Positions 43,220-54,400 of a stretch of 64,000 nt of DNA are shown here, piece by piece. A model generated the notes under the pieces. That model was given only the letters and a program-made list of their open reading frames with translations, ran no database searches and had not been told where the DNA came from. This DNA is from Branchinecta lynchi (Eukaryota; Arthropoda; Branchiopoda; Anostraca; Branchinectidae). Position 1 is the stretch's first letter. Each line of letters begins with the position of its first letter. The translations under genes were made by a program, and so were the position numbers. The stretch is taken from assembly GCA_023053575.1 (NCBI GenBank), contig JAKZAP010000005.1:7068001-7132000 (forward strand), read 5' to 3'.

Positions 43220-43872
43220 CAGTCATACACAAATCCTCATTTTTTGGGCATGGTGCCCATACGTTGGGCACCGTGCGCTGGAGTATGGGCATGGTACCCC
43301 TGTGAAATTTGGTTTAACTGAGACTGGCTACATACCTGAACAGGGTCTTCTTCCTGTCCTAGATTAAAAAATACCTGATCTTACTTTCTATCCAGACTCA
43401 TTTTCCAATAAGATACATAGAGTTTTTTGGAGGTCACTTCTCTTCTAGTGGGTTTATCCTATCCTGTTTCAGAAAATTGCTGCTAGGTAGCATGGATGAG
43501 GCAAGCTTTTCAATCCGTTCACTGGAGCAAATATTTCCTTTTGATTGTTTGCCTTTTATTGTATGTATTTTGAGTGTTTTTTTTACTGCGAATTTTTGAC
43601 AACATGGAAAAGGATTGAGTAACCGAGTGGCAACTACCTGGAAAAGGATAGAGTAAACCCACTGGGTATGAAGTGGCCTACACAAAACCCTCTGTATCTT
43701 GGAAGTGCTCTAACATTTTGAAAATTGGAAAATGAGGTTGGATAGAAAATGAAATCAGGTATCTATTGATCTAGGACAGGAAGAAGACCCTATTTAGGTA
43801 TGTAGCCAGTGTCAGTTTAACCAAATTTCACAGGGGTACCATGTCCAAAAATTGAGGATTTGTGTATGACTG
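43220..43872. mobile_element. 653-bp foldback hAT-like MITE
   Basis: CAGTCATACACAAATCCTCA at 43220 is mirrored by TGAGGATTTGTGTATGACTG ending at 43872. CTGTCAAA flanks both sides (43212-43219 and 43873-43880). The complementarity extends inward to GTGGGTTTATCCTATCC / GGATAGAGTAAACCCAC. Confidence 0.92.
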
Positions 43873-44067
43873 CTGTCAAATCACCAGTTGAAACTCGCCG
43901 AAATGCTGTTTTGTCTATTTTTTTTATGTTAATTTCAAATATCTAAAAATTAAAAGAAAATACATGTAAAATCTCAATAAATAGAACTCCATGCTTATTT
44001 CCTTACCATTCTGTACAAAAAGCATTCTCAGTTTTAAGTCTACATGCTTGAAAAAGTAGTTAGTTTT

Positions 44068-44315
44068 ATTGTTTAGACACTATTTTGCTGCTTAATTTGA
44101 ATTTCCCACCAGAATCGAGCCACAAAATTGATAATCACCTCGGCAGTTATTTGTCGAATTTGAGCCACAAAGTGAGCCACTAAAATCTTGTTGATAGACA
44201 CTATTTTGCTGCTTAATTTGAATTTCCCATCAGAACCGAGCCACAAAATCGATAATCACCTCGGCAGTTGTTTGCGAATTTGAGCCACAAAGTGAGCCAC
44301 TAAAATCTTGCTGGT
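44068..44315 (+). repeat. Tandem duplication of ~120 bp
   Basis: TAGACACTATTTTGCTGCTT ... TGAGCCACAAAGTGAGCCAC, TAAAATCTTG occurs twice in a row, with few differences. It is noncoding. Confidence 0.85.
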
Positions 44316-44479
44316 CCTGGAAAACACTTGTGGGCCACACAAAAGACCGCCAAAATACTCTTTTCAAGCCACAGGCGACCCACAAACTGTTTGTGGGAGC
44401 ACGGAAAAACTACTATCCTGTTTATAAACCATCATAAGTTGAGCTATGTACAGGAGGGGTACCTAACTCCTAACCTTAT

Positions 44480-44665
44480 TTTTACACGAGCTCGAATGTT
44501 GCCACCAGAATGTTACAACGAAATTTCCATGCTGTCCAGGCTTTCAAGGGGCAAATCTGATTTTATGCAACAGTCATGTATCCAAAAATATTCAAATTCG
44601 ATGCCTTTTGAAGCTGCTTTAAAAAGGGATTTTCTGGATATTAACTTTGGTAGCTCTGCCTTTGT
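44480..44665 (+). repeat. Dispersed repeat family L, copy 1
   Basis: TCATGTATCCAAAAATATTC, TGCCTTTTGAAGCTGC and AAAAGGGATTTTCTGGATAT recur in diverged form at about 63660-63822. The 116-codon frame across it is unlikely to be a gene. Confidence 0.6.
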
Positions 44666-45223
44666 CATCACTTTGTAAACTACGCCAAGGAATATGAGCT
44701 CAGGTAACAATAATGAACCATTGTTTGAAAATTAAAATATGTTTAACTAGCAATATTGAAGCAAACTCTATTTGTCCAGTATGTAAACTGTTCTATTAGC
44801 ACAGTCTAGTATTTAAGCCAGGGGGGCAAATCTCCCGAAATTTGCAGCGATAATTGCATTTGCGAAAATTCGCAATATTTTTCAGTTTTTCTTTATTTTT
44901 TCAATTTTGCGAAATATTTTAATTTTTACAATATTCTCAATTGTCGAGAGGCCTCCGAATACCGCTGTTAAAATCTTTGATGCTAGTCCATGAGCTTGAG
45001 TAGTGAAAATAACCCTAGCAAAGTAGCCCTAGGCAACCCAAGTATAAGGGAAATTTGGAGTATTACAAGTGTAATTGAGACTCGTTATTTTTACTTTCTG
45101 ACATAACTTCCCAACAAAACCTTTCTCTTTTAGGTAGAGACCTGGGTATTTCCTTGCTTCTGTATCCTGTACCAATAAAAAGCGTAGGTGCTTGAATCTA
45201 TAATTACATCATATGTGGCAAAT

Positions 45224-45418
45224 ATGAGTGTTGCTGTCAACATCTCAGATGACTTTCAGGCCTATTTGCAGTCCAGTAAACCTTCACAAGGATTAGGCAG
45301 TGTCCTGCAAGTCAAGAACAACCTGAAGCAGCTATCATCAAAGTTTCCTTTCAGTGGACGAAATGGCAGTGGTGATTCACAGAAAGAAAGGCTGTTGTCT
45401 GATGAACCCCTTTCACAG
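45224..45418 (+). CDS. SFT2D3: SFT2D3 exon 1 (N-terminal cytosolic part)
   Basis: It has 65 codons starting MSVAVNISDDFQAYLQ; the donor is CAG|GTAAGT. The QVKNNLKQLSSKFPF segment resembles the start of SFT2 proteins. A LINE tail begins about 50 bp after the donor. Confidence 0.88.
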
Positions 45419-48400
45419 GTAAGTGAAGAAAGGGAGGAATGGGTGGAGATTATTTTGAAGGATAGAACTTATAATAATGTACTTTATTTCCTTAATAGCT
45501 TGTATTATACACGCTAGCACTGGATCGTCATTCACACAAATAACATATGACAATTACATAAGTAGACATTTCATACACGTACAACTTGAAAATATAATTT
45601 GACTTAACTTCATCTACACGTACACAACTTGAAAATATAATTTGAATTAACTAGAATTAAAATATTGGGTAAAATAGGGTACAAAAGATTTCAGGTAACG
45701 ATCTGTCGAGTTTATGGGTGGTCTTTCTAGTCTCTGGGAATCAGCGTCCCTCTGTCTCTGTCGCGTATTAGGCCTGCTATTTGCTGTAGTATCAAAATCA
45801 GGTAGAATTGCACGATGAGCATGTGATGCCAGACACTTGCTCCCGAACGCTATTGTCAATTGGTGCCTTCGTTCGTCAACGGTTGGCAGTTCAAGCTTGA
45901 CCAGGCCATCCTCATAAGAAAGATAGCCCGGGCCGAGCATAATCTTAACAGCCCTTTTTTGGATGGCTTCTAGTCTATCGGTCTGTGCGTTGGTGAGTCC
46001 AGGGTGCCAAGCCGGACAGGCATACTCCAGGCAAGGTCTGATTTACGTACAATAAATACTACGTAAATCTCGCGACGGAATTGCAAAACGTCTGAGAGCC
46101 GCGAACGACTTGAGGAGAGGTGCTGCTTTTCGAGTAATGTGCTGTACGTGAGAACTCCACTTAAGGTCATCATCAATTAACACACCGAGGAGTTTAACTG
46201 TTGTTTTGGACTCGAGACCTATATCCTCAACCTCAGGAAAGTCCCGTTTTAAAAAAGACACTCTGAGTACAACACGCTTTGTACGGCTTACTGAAAGTTT
46301 AACTTCGGATAGGTCTCGCTGCAATATGTCAAAAACTGTTGAAAGGGGTGATTCGTCATCCGAAGGAGAAAGTGAACGGAGCGAAATGGTTGAAAGATTG
46401 TCAGCAAATTTAAAACGGTGATAAAAAGTAGTCAAAACTTTGTTAAAAAAATTAAAAAGCACAAAGGACCCAGCTTGGTACCCTGGGGCGTTCCGCAAAA
46501 AATACTCATGAACTCCGAGATGTCCCCGTTAGTCAACTTAACGCATTGCGTTCGACCTGTTAAAAAACTAGCTAGTAATCTAACCACGAATTTTCGAGCT
46601 CCCATTGCGGTCGATTCACTAATAATAACCTGATGATCCAAACTATCGAATGCTTTAATTATGTCACTCAGTAAGATCTCAGCGTACGTGTTCTCAATTT
46701 CTAGGTGCTTAAGGATATCATCAATTAATTTGACTAGATAATGGGTGGTGCTGCAACCAGGTCTAAAACCATACTGTCTAGTGTCTAAATTTTCTTCAAC
46801 ATCCGCGTAAAGATTTTCATAAATAAAACTCTCAAACACTTTCGATAGAGCTAGAGTTGAAGATATTGGTCGTAGGTCAGGTACTGATTTGGCATTATTG
46901 TGGGGATGAGAATCTGGGAAGGTTGGTTAGTTTGGGCATGGCACATAGAGAACATTTTTTGTAAGGTGAGTTAGGAAGAAAGATGTGTGTGTTGGATTAT
47001 ACTATCTGAAATTTGTTTGTTGGATTAATTTGGAAATTTCTTCCATGGAAGATACTTTTTCTTTGTATTTGTATTAACCATGGCCCTTTAGGGCTTTCAG
47101 TGTTAATAAATATCTATCTATCGATTAGGCTGTTTATCCGAGGAGCTTGCATTAAACAGTACAGCATAGGATGATCTATCCTACAGAGGGACCCAGTCCT
47201 GACTATTTTTTGTTGTTGTAATTAGCAGTTGAAAAAAGTTCCATTGGGTAAGCTGTGTTCCCACATAGGGAAGTTTCTTCTCCTCATTCTGTGTTTGTAT
47301 TAGTAAGATCAAACATATATTCAAACAATTTTTTACAACGGATACGTCAGCTACGATTCTTCATCAGCGATATTTCGGCCCTTCTTGGCAAGGATCCCCG
47401 TCAGGCTCTCAATCTTCAGGGTCAACGTTGGGGAAGGAAACAAACCTGTCAACCTGTTTTCAAAGTCAGCTTGGGCTCAAAGAATATTTACCAAGATCAA
47501 ACTAGACCTACGTTGCCCGGGCAACGTGAAGTGTTGCGGCAACCTTTGTCCGGCTTCGCCGGCTAAAGTGTTGCGAGAGCAACACTTTGGTTTTGTTTCT
47601 TCGCTGTCGGTTAAATGCTGAAATTGTCAACTTATCGAAGCTTTTAAAACGGTATGTTCTAAAAAGAATAATCACATAATCAAAAGCTGTTGTTTAGCGT
47701 TGTAAAACCAACAACAAAACAATATCGGAAGAAGGCTATCCGTAACGTTTCAGGATTAAAATACCATAGATGACACTATTAATTATTACAAAACTACCTT
47801 CTTGGTTTACATTACCGTATCGTTTGTACCCGTTGCGTAAACAGTTAATCCTAGGTTATAGCGATAGACCATCGATACAAACTTTCTTACTGTCATATTT
47901 ACAGAAATCGAATACAATGTGCACCAATTTTCGAAAATTTCTAGCCCCTCGTGAACCGATCTTACTTACAAGTCCCATGCATGTCTTACAATTGGGAACA
48001 AAATTGTTCTTACCATCGAATACACCTGAGACAAATAACAGGTATACCAGCTAGCAAAAGCTGCAAACTCCTCGTTGCCGAAGATGATTATGAGCTAACA
48101 GTCGACTGTTGCTTACAAGTCCTTTACATGTCTCGCAACTGGTATCGCCTATTTTTGGTTTCAGTGTGTACCTTACTCCTGAAGTTGTCAACCCCTTGAA
48201 ACTTTCAAACTGGTTTATCTCATGAAGGATTTTTGTTCAAAAGAATGGATGGCATATATTTTGATCAGCTCTTCAAGGGCTATCGATTGCCATAACCACA
48301 ACAAAAGCATATCGGAAAAAGGGACTAAATTGACTTTGCAGTCAGTTGAACTTTATCCTTTTCAATCGTAGACATCGTGACGGATGAAAACTTGGAATAA

Positions 48401-51400
48401 TATCCAATATAATCTAGTTGGTATTATAAAGCTATCCGTAACTTCTTAGGATTAAAATACCATAGATGACACTATTAATTATTACGAAACTACCTTGTTT
48501 TACATTACAGTATCGTTTGTACCCGTTGCGTTAACAGTCAATCCTAGGTTACACCGATAGACCAACGATACAAACTTTCTTACCGTCAGATTTAGATAAA
48601 TCGAATACAATGTGCAACAATTTGCACAAATTTCTAGCCCCTCGTGCACCGATTCTACTGACAAGTCCCTTTCCCGTGATAGACATCAAGTTCACCGGAT
48701 AAAAATAATGGGTACACCGACTAGCAAAAGTTGAAAACCTCTCATCGCTGAAGATTTGTGTAGCATAACAGCCGATTATTACTTACAAGTCCCTTGCATG
48801 TTTTACATTTGGGAACCAAATTGTTCATCAAATGACAGGTACGCCAACTAGCGAGAGCTGCAAACCCCTCATTGCCGAAGATGATTATGAGCTAACAGTC
48901 GCCTGTCGCGTACAAGTCCCCTAAATGTCTCACAACTGGTATCGCCTATTTTTGGTTTCAGTGTGTACCTTACTACTGAAGTTGTCAACCCCTTGAAACT
49001 TTCAAACTGGTGTATCTCATAAAGGAATTTTTTTAACCAAAAAATGGATGTCATATACTTTGATCAGCTCATCAGCGGCTATCGATTGCCGTCGAAGTCG
49101 AACTTTATCCTTTTCAATCGTAGATATCGTGATGGATGAAAACTTGGAACAATATCTTATATAATCTAGTTGATATTATAAAGCTATCCGTAACTTTTCA
49201 GGATTAAAATACCATAGATGACACTATTAATTATTACAAAATTGCCTTATTGTTTTACATTACCGTATCGTTTGTACCCGTTGCGTAAACAGTTAATCCT
49301 AGGTTATAGCGATAGACCATCGATACAAACTTTCTTACTGTCATATTTACAGAAATCGAATACAATGAAGTGAAGAGGTGGGGTGGGGGGAGGTGAGATG
49401 GGGGGTAGTGGGTAGGGTGTGACGAGGAAATCATTTTTCTTTCCTATATTCTTTTTTTCTCTCTCTCTTTCTTTACCTCTTTTTTCTTTTCTTTCTTTGA
49501 AAATACATTAGGTTAGTTTTTATGTCATTATTTATTGAATAATTTCAAGTTAAAAGGTGGTTAGAAGATACAGCCACCCGCAGGACTTTTGTCTTTTATG
49601 TGGTTGTTGAGTTTTTTTGTATAATGGTGAAAGTTTTTGGTGAAGTAAAAAATATCTGAATCTGAATCTGAATCTGAATGTGCACCAATTTTCAAAAATT
49701 TCTAGCCCCTCGTGAACCGATTCTTACTTACAAGTCCGTCTCCCGTTATTGACATCAAATTCACGGGAAACAAATAATGGATACACCAGCTATCAAAAGT
49801 TGTAAGCCCCTCATCGCTGAAGATGATTATTGCATAAGCTTTTTAAACAGGATGTTCTAAAAAAATTAATCGTATGATCAAAAGGTATACAACAAAATAA
49901 TATAGGAAGAAGGGACTAAATTAACTTTGCAGTCAGTTGTACTTTATCCTTTTCAATCGTAGACATCGTGACGGATGAAAACTTGGAACAATATCTTATA
50001 TAATCTAGTTGGTAATAGAAACCTATCCGTAACTTTTCAGGATTAAAATACCATAGATGACACTACTAATTATTATGGAACTACCTCATTGCTTTACATT
50101 TTCGTTTGTATCCGTTGTGTAAACAGTTAATCCTCGGTTACATTGATAGACCATCGACACAAACTTTCTTACCGTCAGATTTATAGAAATCGAATACAAT
50201 GTGCACCCATTTGCAAAAATTCCTAGCCCCTCGTGAACCGATTCCTACTTACAAGTCCCTCTCCCGTGATATACATTAAGATAACCGGAAACAAATAGTG
50301 GGTACTCCAGCTAGCAAAAGCTGCAAACCCATCATCGCAGAAGATGATTGTAGCATAACAGCCGATTATTACTTACAAGTCCCTTGCATATCTTGCCATT
50401 GGGAACCAAATTGTTCTTACCATCGAATACACCGGAAACAAATAACAGGTATACCAACTAGCAAAAGCTGCAAACCCCTCATTACCGAATATGATTATGG
50501 GCTAACAGTCGACTGTTGCTTAAAAGTCCCCTATATGTATCATAACTGATATCGCCTATTTTTGGTTTCAATGTACCTTACTATGAAGTTGTCAACCCCT
50601 TTGAAATTTTCAAACTGGTGTATCTCATGAAGGAATTTTTGTACCAAAAAATGGATGACATATACTTTGATCAGCTCATCAATGGCTATCGATTGCCGTC
50701 GAAAAAAAAATTCTACCTGTCTTAGTTCAAAAGTTGACTTTTTTGCCGTAGGCCAACTTTCTAACGTCACGACTTAGAAAGGAGCAAAGGATAAGCTCTA
50801 GTTTCTTTAGCAATGAGAGAACTTTTAAAGTTTAAGAGGCTCATCTGATACCGTTACTCTACCACAAACCAAAGTGCAAAAAAAAAAAATTATAAACTCA
50901 GCTGAAATCGTCGCAGACATGGACAGAAACAATAGATGGCAGCACTTTCGGACCCGTGGGAAAAAGCCACTTTTTTGTCTCTGTAGATTTTTCTATTCAT
51001 CACTCAAAGAAGATATGTTGGCTGTGGGGCCGGGTAACTGCCGCATATATTTAACACTTATAGATTTTAGTCCATCTTCAATTTGAAACTGGTGCCTGCC
51101 TGCTTGCGTGCTAGAACGGAGCTTTCCACTGGAAAGCAGAAACATCTTTTGATGAAACGAAAGGTTCGCTACACAACTTCAGATAGTCCTCTCTGACATA
51201 GGCTATACAACTCCACTTCACTTCGCAAACCGTAGGCTCTGGCTCGATGACAAGCAAAAACCATCCTTATTGGCCCCAGGCAAGAGTTCTACGGAGCTTT
51301 CCAAAATGTAATGTCATATTCATCAATCCGGCCTAAGGTCCACACTTTCCGTAAAAACCGCACAGGTTAGACCCTTCTCAGTTACCAGGAATAAAATGAA

Positions 51401-54400
51401 ATCGGAGTCATAGGAAAAAAAAAAAAAAAAAAAAAAAAAAACGAGGACAAAACCAAAGTGTTGCTCTCGCAACACAATAATCAGATGGAACCTCCGTCTT
51501 TGGTCCCATGCAGTGACTGTGGATACCCCGACAAAGCTGAGCGGAGGTAGAGGTAATTGCACTAGCTTTGAATTGATACCCGTCTACTTCCGTGTTCGCC
51601 GCTGCTCATCGCAGAGCAAAATGTGAAGGAGGCCCGCTGACCCGCTCTGGAGTGCGTCCAGGAACCTATCGACTTTGACGAATTCACAGCGATATAGCTA
51701 TTTGTAGAGGCAACGAAACGCAATTTGCCGCGTAGCTTCTAATCTCCACTCGTTTGCATCGCGCAGGGCACGGGGAAATATTCGACTCCGCATGGTCATA
51801 TTACAGAGATAGGGAGACGAAGTTTCTATCTTATTATTTGTGCTTGGTATTAGTTAACCAAAAACAAAGCAGTTATCCCTGTAGCGGCTACCTGTTAGTT
51901 GAGGTAGAAACTAACCTGTGTGGAAACTAGTGTTGGGCGATATTTTGATTTTTTGATATATCGATACATCAATATTTTCACTTTCGATATTCGATAATCG
52001 TATATATCGATACCAATATTTCTTTAGCATGTTTCGCCATGGGATACCTCTCGTTTCGCGAAAGCGTATTAACAAAATTGTGGTTAAATAGCATCGAAGA
52101 TGTCAAATAGCATCTTGCGTCATCTCAAACTCCGAATAAATAAGAACTGAATTAAGGAAAACATGTTGCTCCAGTTTAGGATATATAAATGTAGGTTATG
52201 GCGGATTATTTACAATAATTATGAATGAACAAATATCGTTTTCAATATTGATATTTACGTTTCGATAAGGTACCGATATTTGGTCCGATATATCGATATA
52301 TCGTTATCGATATTGGACATCGCCCAACACTAGCTATCATGACGATAAAAAAAGAATTGGGATCCGGATGTTTTGGTGATGCTAGTTACAAATCATTCTT
52401 TACTTGCAGAAAGATGAAGCTGAAAGTGCAAACTTCTTTTTCTGGAAAAGCCAGGAAGTTCAGAGCAAGCCCAGCATCTGTCCTACGCTGGTGAGTAATG
52501 TGGCTCACGATTCTAAGCTACACCTTGAGCGTGTTCCACCCTACTACCGTAGTTACTACGCATGACGTCATGAATTCTTGCTTTTTTCCGTCAAGGCTGG
52601 AACGATTTTTCTATTTTCCAGCAGGATATCATGCCACGGGCGAATCCGACCAATCACGTTGCAGAGATGCGGAGTTACAACGCTTACCACGCTCCCGAGC
52701 ATGGTAAGCAAATAGTAACTATTAGTTACTATTTCGACAAGGTTGGAACGGTCATCGTAGTAACTTTTCGTGAGGATGGAAGGGAAATAGTAACTATTGT
52801 TAGAAGGGTGGAACACGCTCCTTGTAGCTGAAAATGATCTGTTGATTTATCCATACAGAGTTTTGCAAACAATAGGCTATCGCATAGAGCGTGTTCCAGC
52901 CTACTTACCATAGCCTACGCATGATGTCACGAATTTTGGCTTCTTGACGTCGGGGCTGGAACACATTTTTAAATTTTCGGTAAAATATCACTCCACGGCA
53001 GCTTGACGGGGTAATCCGGCCAAACACGTTACAGAGATTCGTTGTTACCACGCTTAGTACGCTCCCGAGCATGGTAAGGAAATAGTTACTATTAGTTAGA
53101 CGCCGCGCCGAAAATCAGCGGCGTCACGCTGAAATTCAAACGGCCAAAATGCGCCCCTTTAACGGCGGCGCGCCGATCGCCGCCGCTGATACATCGGCGT
53201 CGGCGATTCGCTTGTGTTTCGGCGCCCCACACTTTTTTTTTGTATATTCTTGACTTGTATTGCGCTGACAAAAATTATGGCACACCCCAGTTCTGACGAA
53301 ATTGCCATCTAGCGCTACATTCAAGAGTTTACTTTTGTGCCAGCCCTGAGAAACGGTCGATTCACGAAGAAAGCGAGGATTCACAAAGCAATGCCATTAT
53401 TCGGCGGCAAGTCGACTTGTCTACCTTAGCGTAGTCGCAGTAGCCAATAGATGCGAGGTTGACTTTGATGTACTAGGGTTCTGGAAAAAATACGCCCAGC
53501 AAATTCCGTGGGTGGCTGCTTTTTGCTCTGTGATTACATCTTTGGTGATAATGTTTGACCAGATTCAGATTCATGAATCTGGTCAAACCCGTCTGATATA
53601 ATAGTCATCAGATCAGGCACATAAAGGCTACTCTTGATTAAATACGTGATTGAAATCAGAACTGCCGACCATTAAAACTGTATCTGACCTGTTTTTGTTT
53701 ATTTGGCCCTAGCTTGTAAGATTGATGTACAAGTTTTGTAAATATTAAAATTATGCGAAGCTAAAACAACCAATGAAAGGCGAGACTAGAGGTGCTAAAG
53801 TGCGGGAAACGCCGATCAATCGGCGGCGCGCCGCCGCTGACCCTTTTACCCCTCGCCGCCGCCGATTCTTCGAATCTACGCAGCGTGGGGGTCTACTATT
53901 AGTTACTATTTCGAGAAGGTTGGAACGGTCAGCGTAGTAACTTTTCGTGAGGTTGGAACGGAATTAGTAACCAATAATTAATATTGTTAGAAGGGTGGAA
54001 CACGCCCATAGATGGAACGTTATACAAAGGACTTGTATCGTGACAAGTAAACCAAAAGTGAATTTAGAAGTCTAGGGCTCCCATGGTGGTGCCTCATAGA
54101 CAAACCAGGACCCACAACGGGACCTCATGGTCCCGTTGTGGGTCCAAACAAAATTAAAGATCTAATTTGATGAGGAAGGTGCCCTTGAGATGGAACCATT
54201 TATAAGTAGCAAACTGAAAGACACACAAAAAACTCCTTAGATTGGTACTAGCTGGATGTCTTGTCTTAACCTAGTCTTGTCATATGAAAAGATTTCAGAA
54301 AATTTCCGGATACTGTTGATGAAACCTTAGGGTTTTCTTAGTTGGGTTTTTTTCCGCTTTTACTGAACCCTCTTCCCCTTGGCCCCCCATTTGTCAGGTA

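Noticed and set aside
44328..44678. 116-codon plus-strand frame
   Set aside because: Half of it is a dispersed repeat (family L) that recurs at 63.7 kb with the frame broken.
46206..46633. Open frames on the plus strand opposite the LINE
   Set aside because: They are shadows of the minus-strand reverse transcriptase.
47568..51475. Regular repeats considered as a CRISPR-like or satellite array
   Set aside because: The units are 700-830 bp, diverged and bounded by inverted tips in a eukaryotic context. A CRISPR array is excluded.
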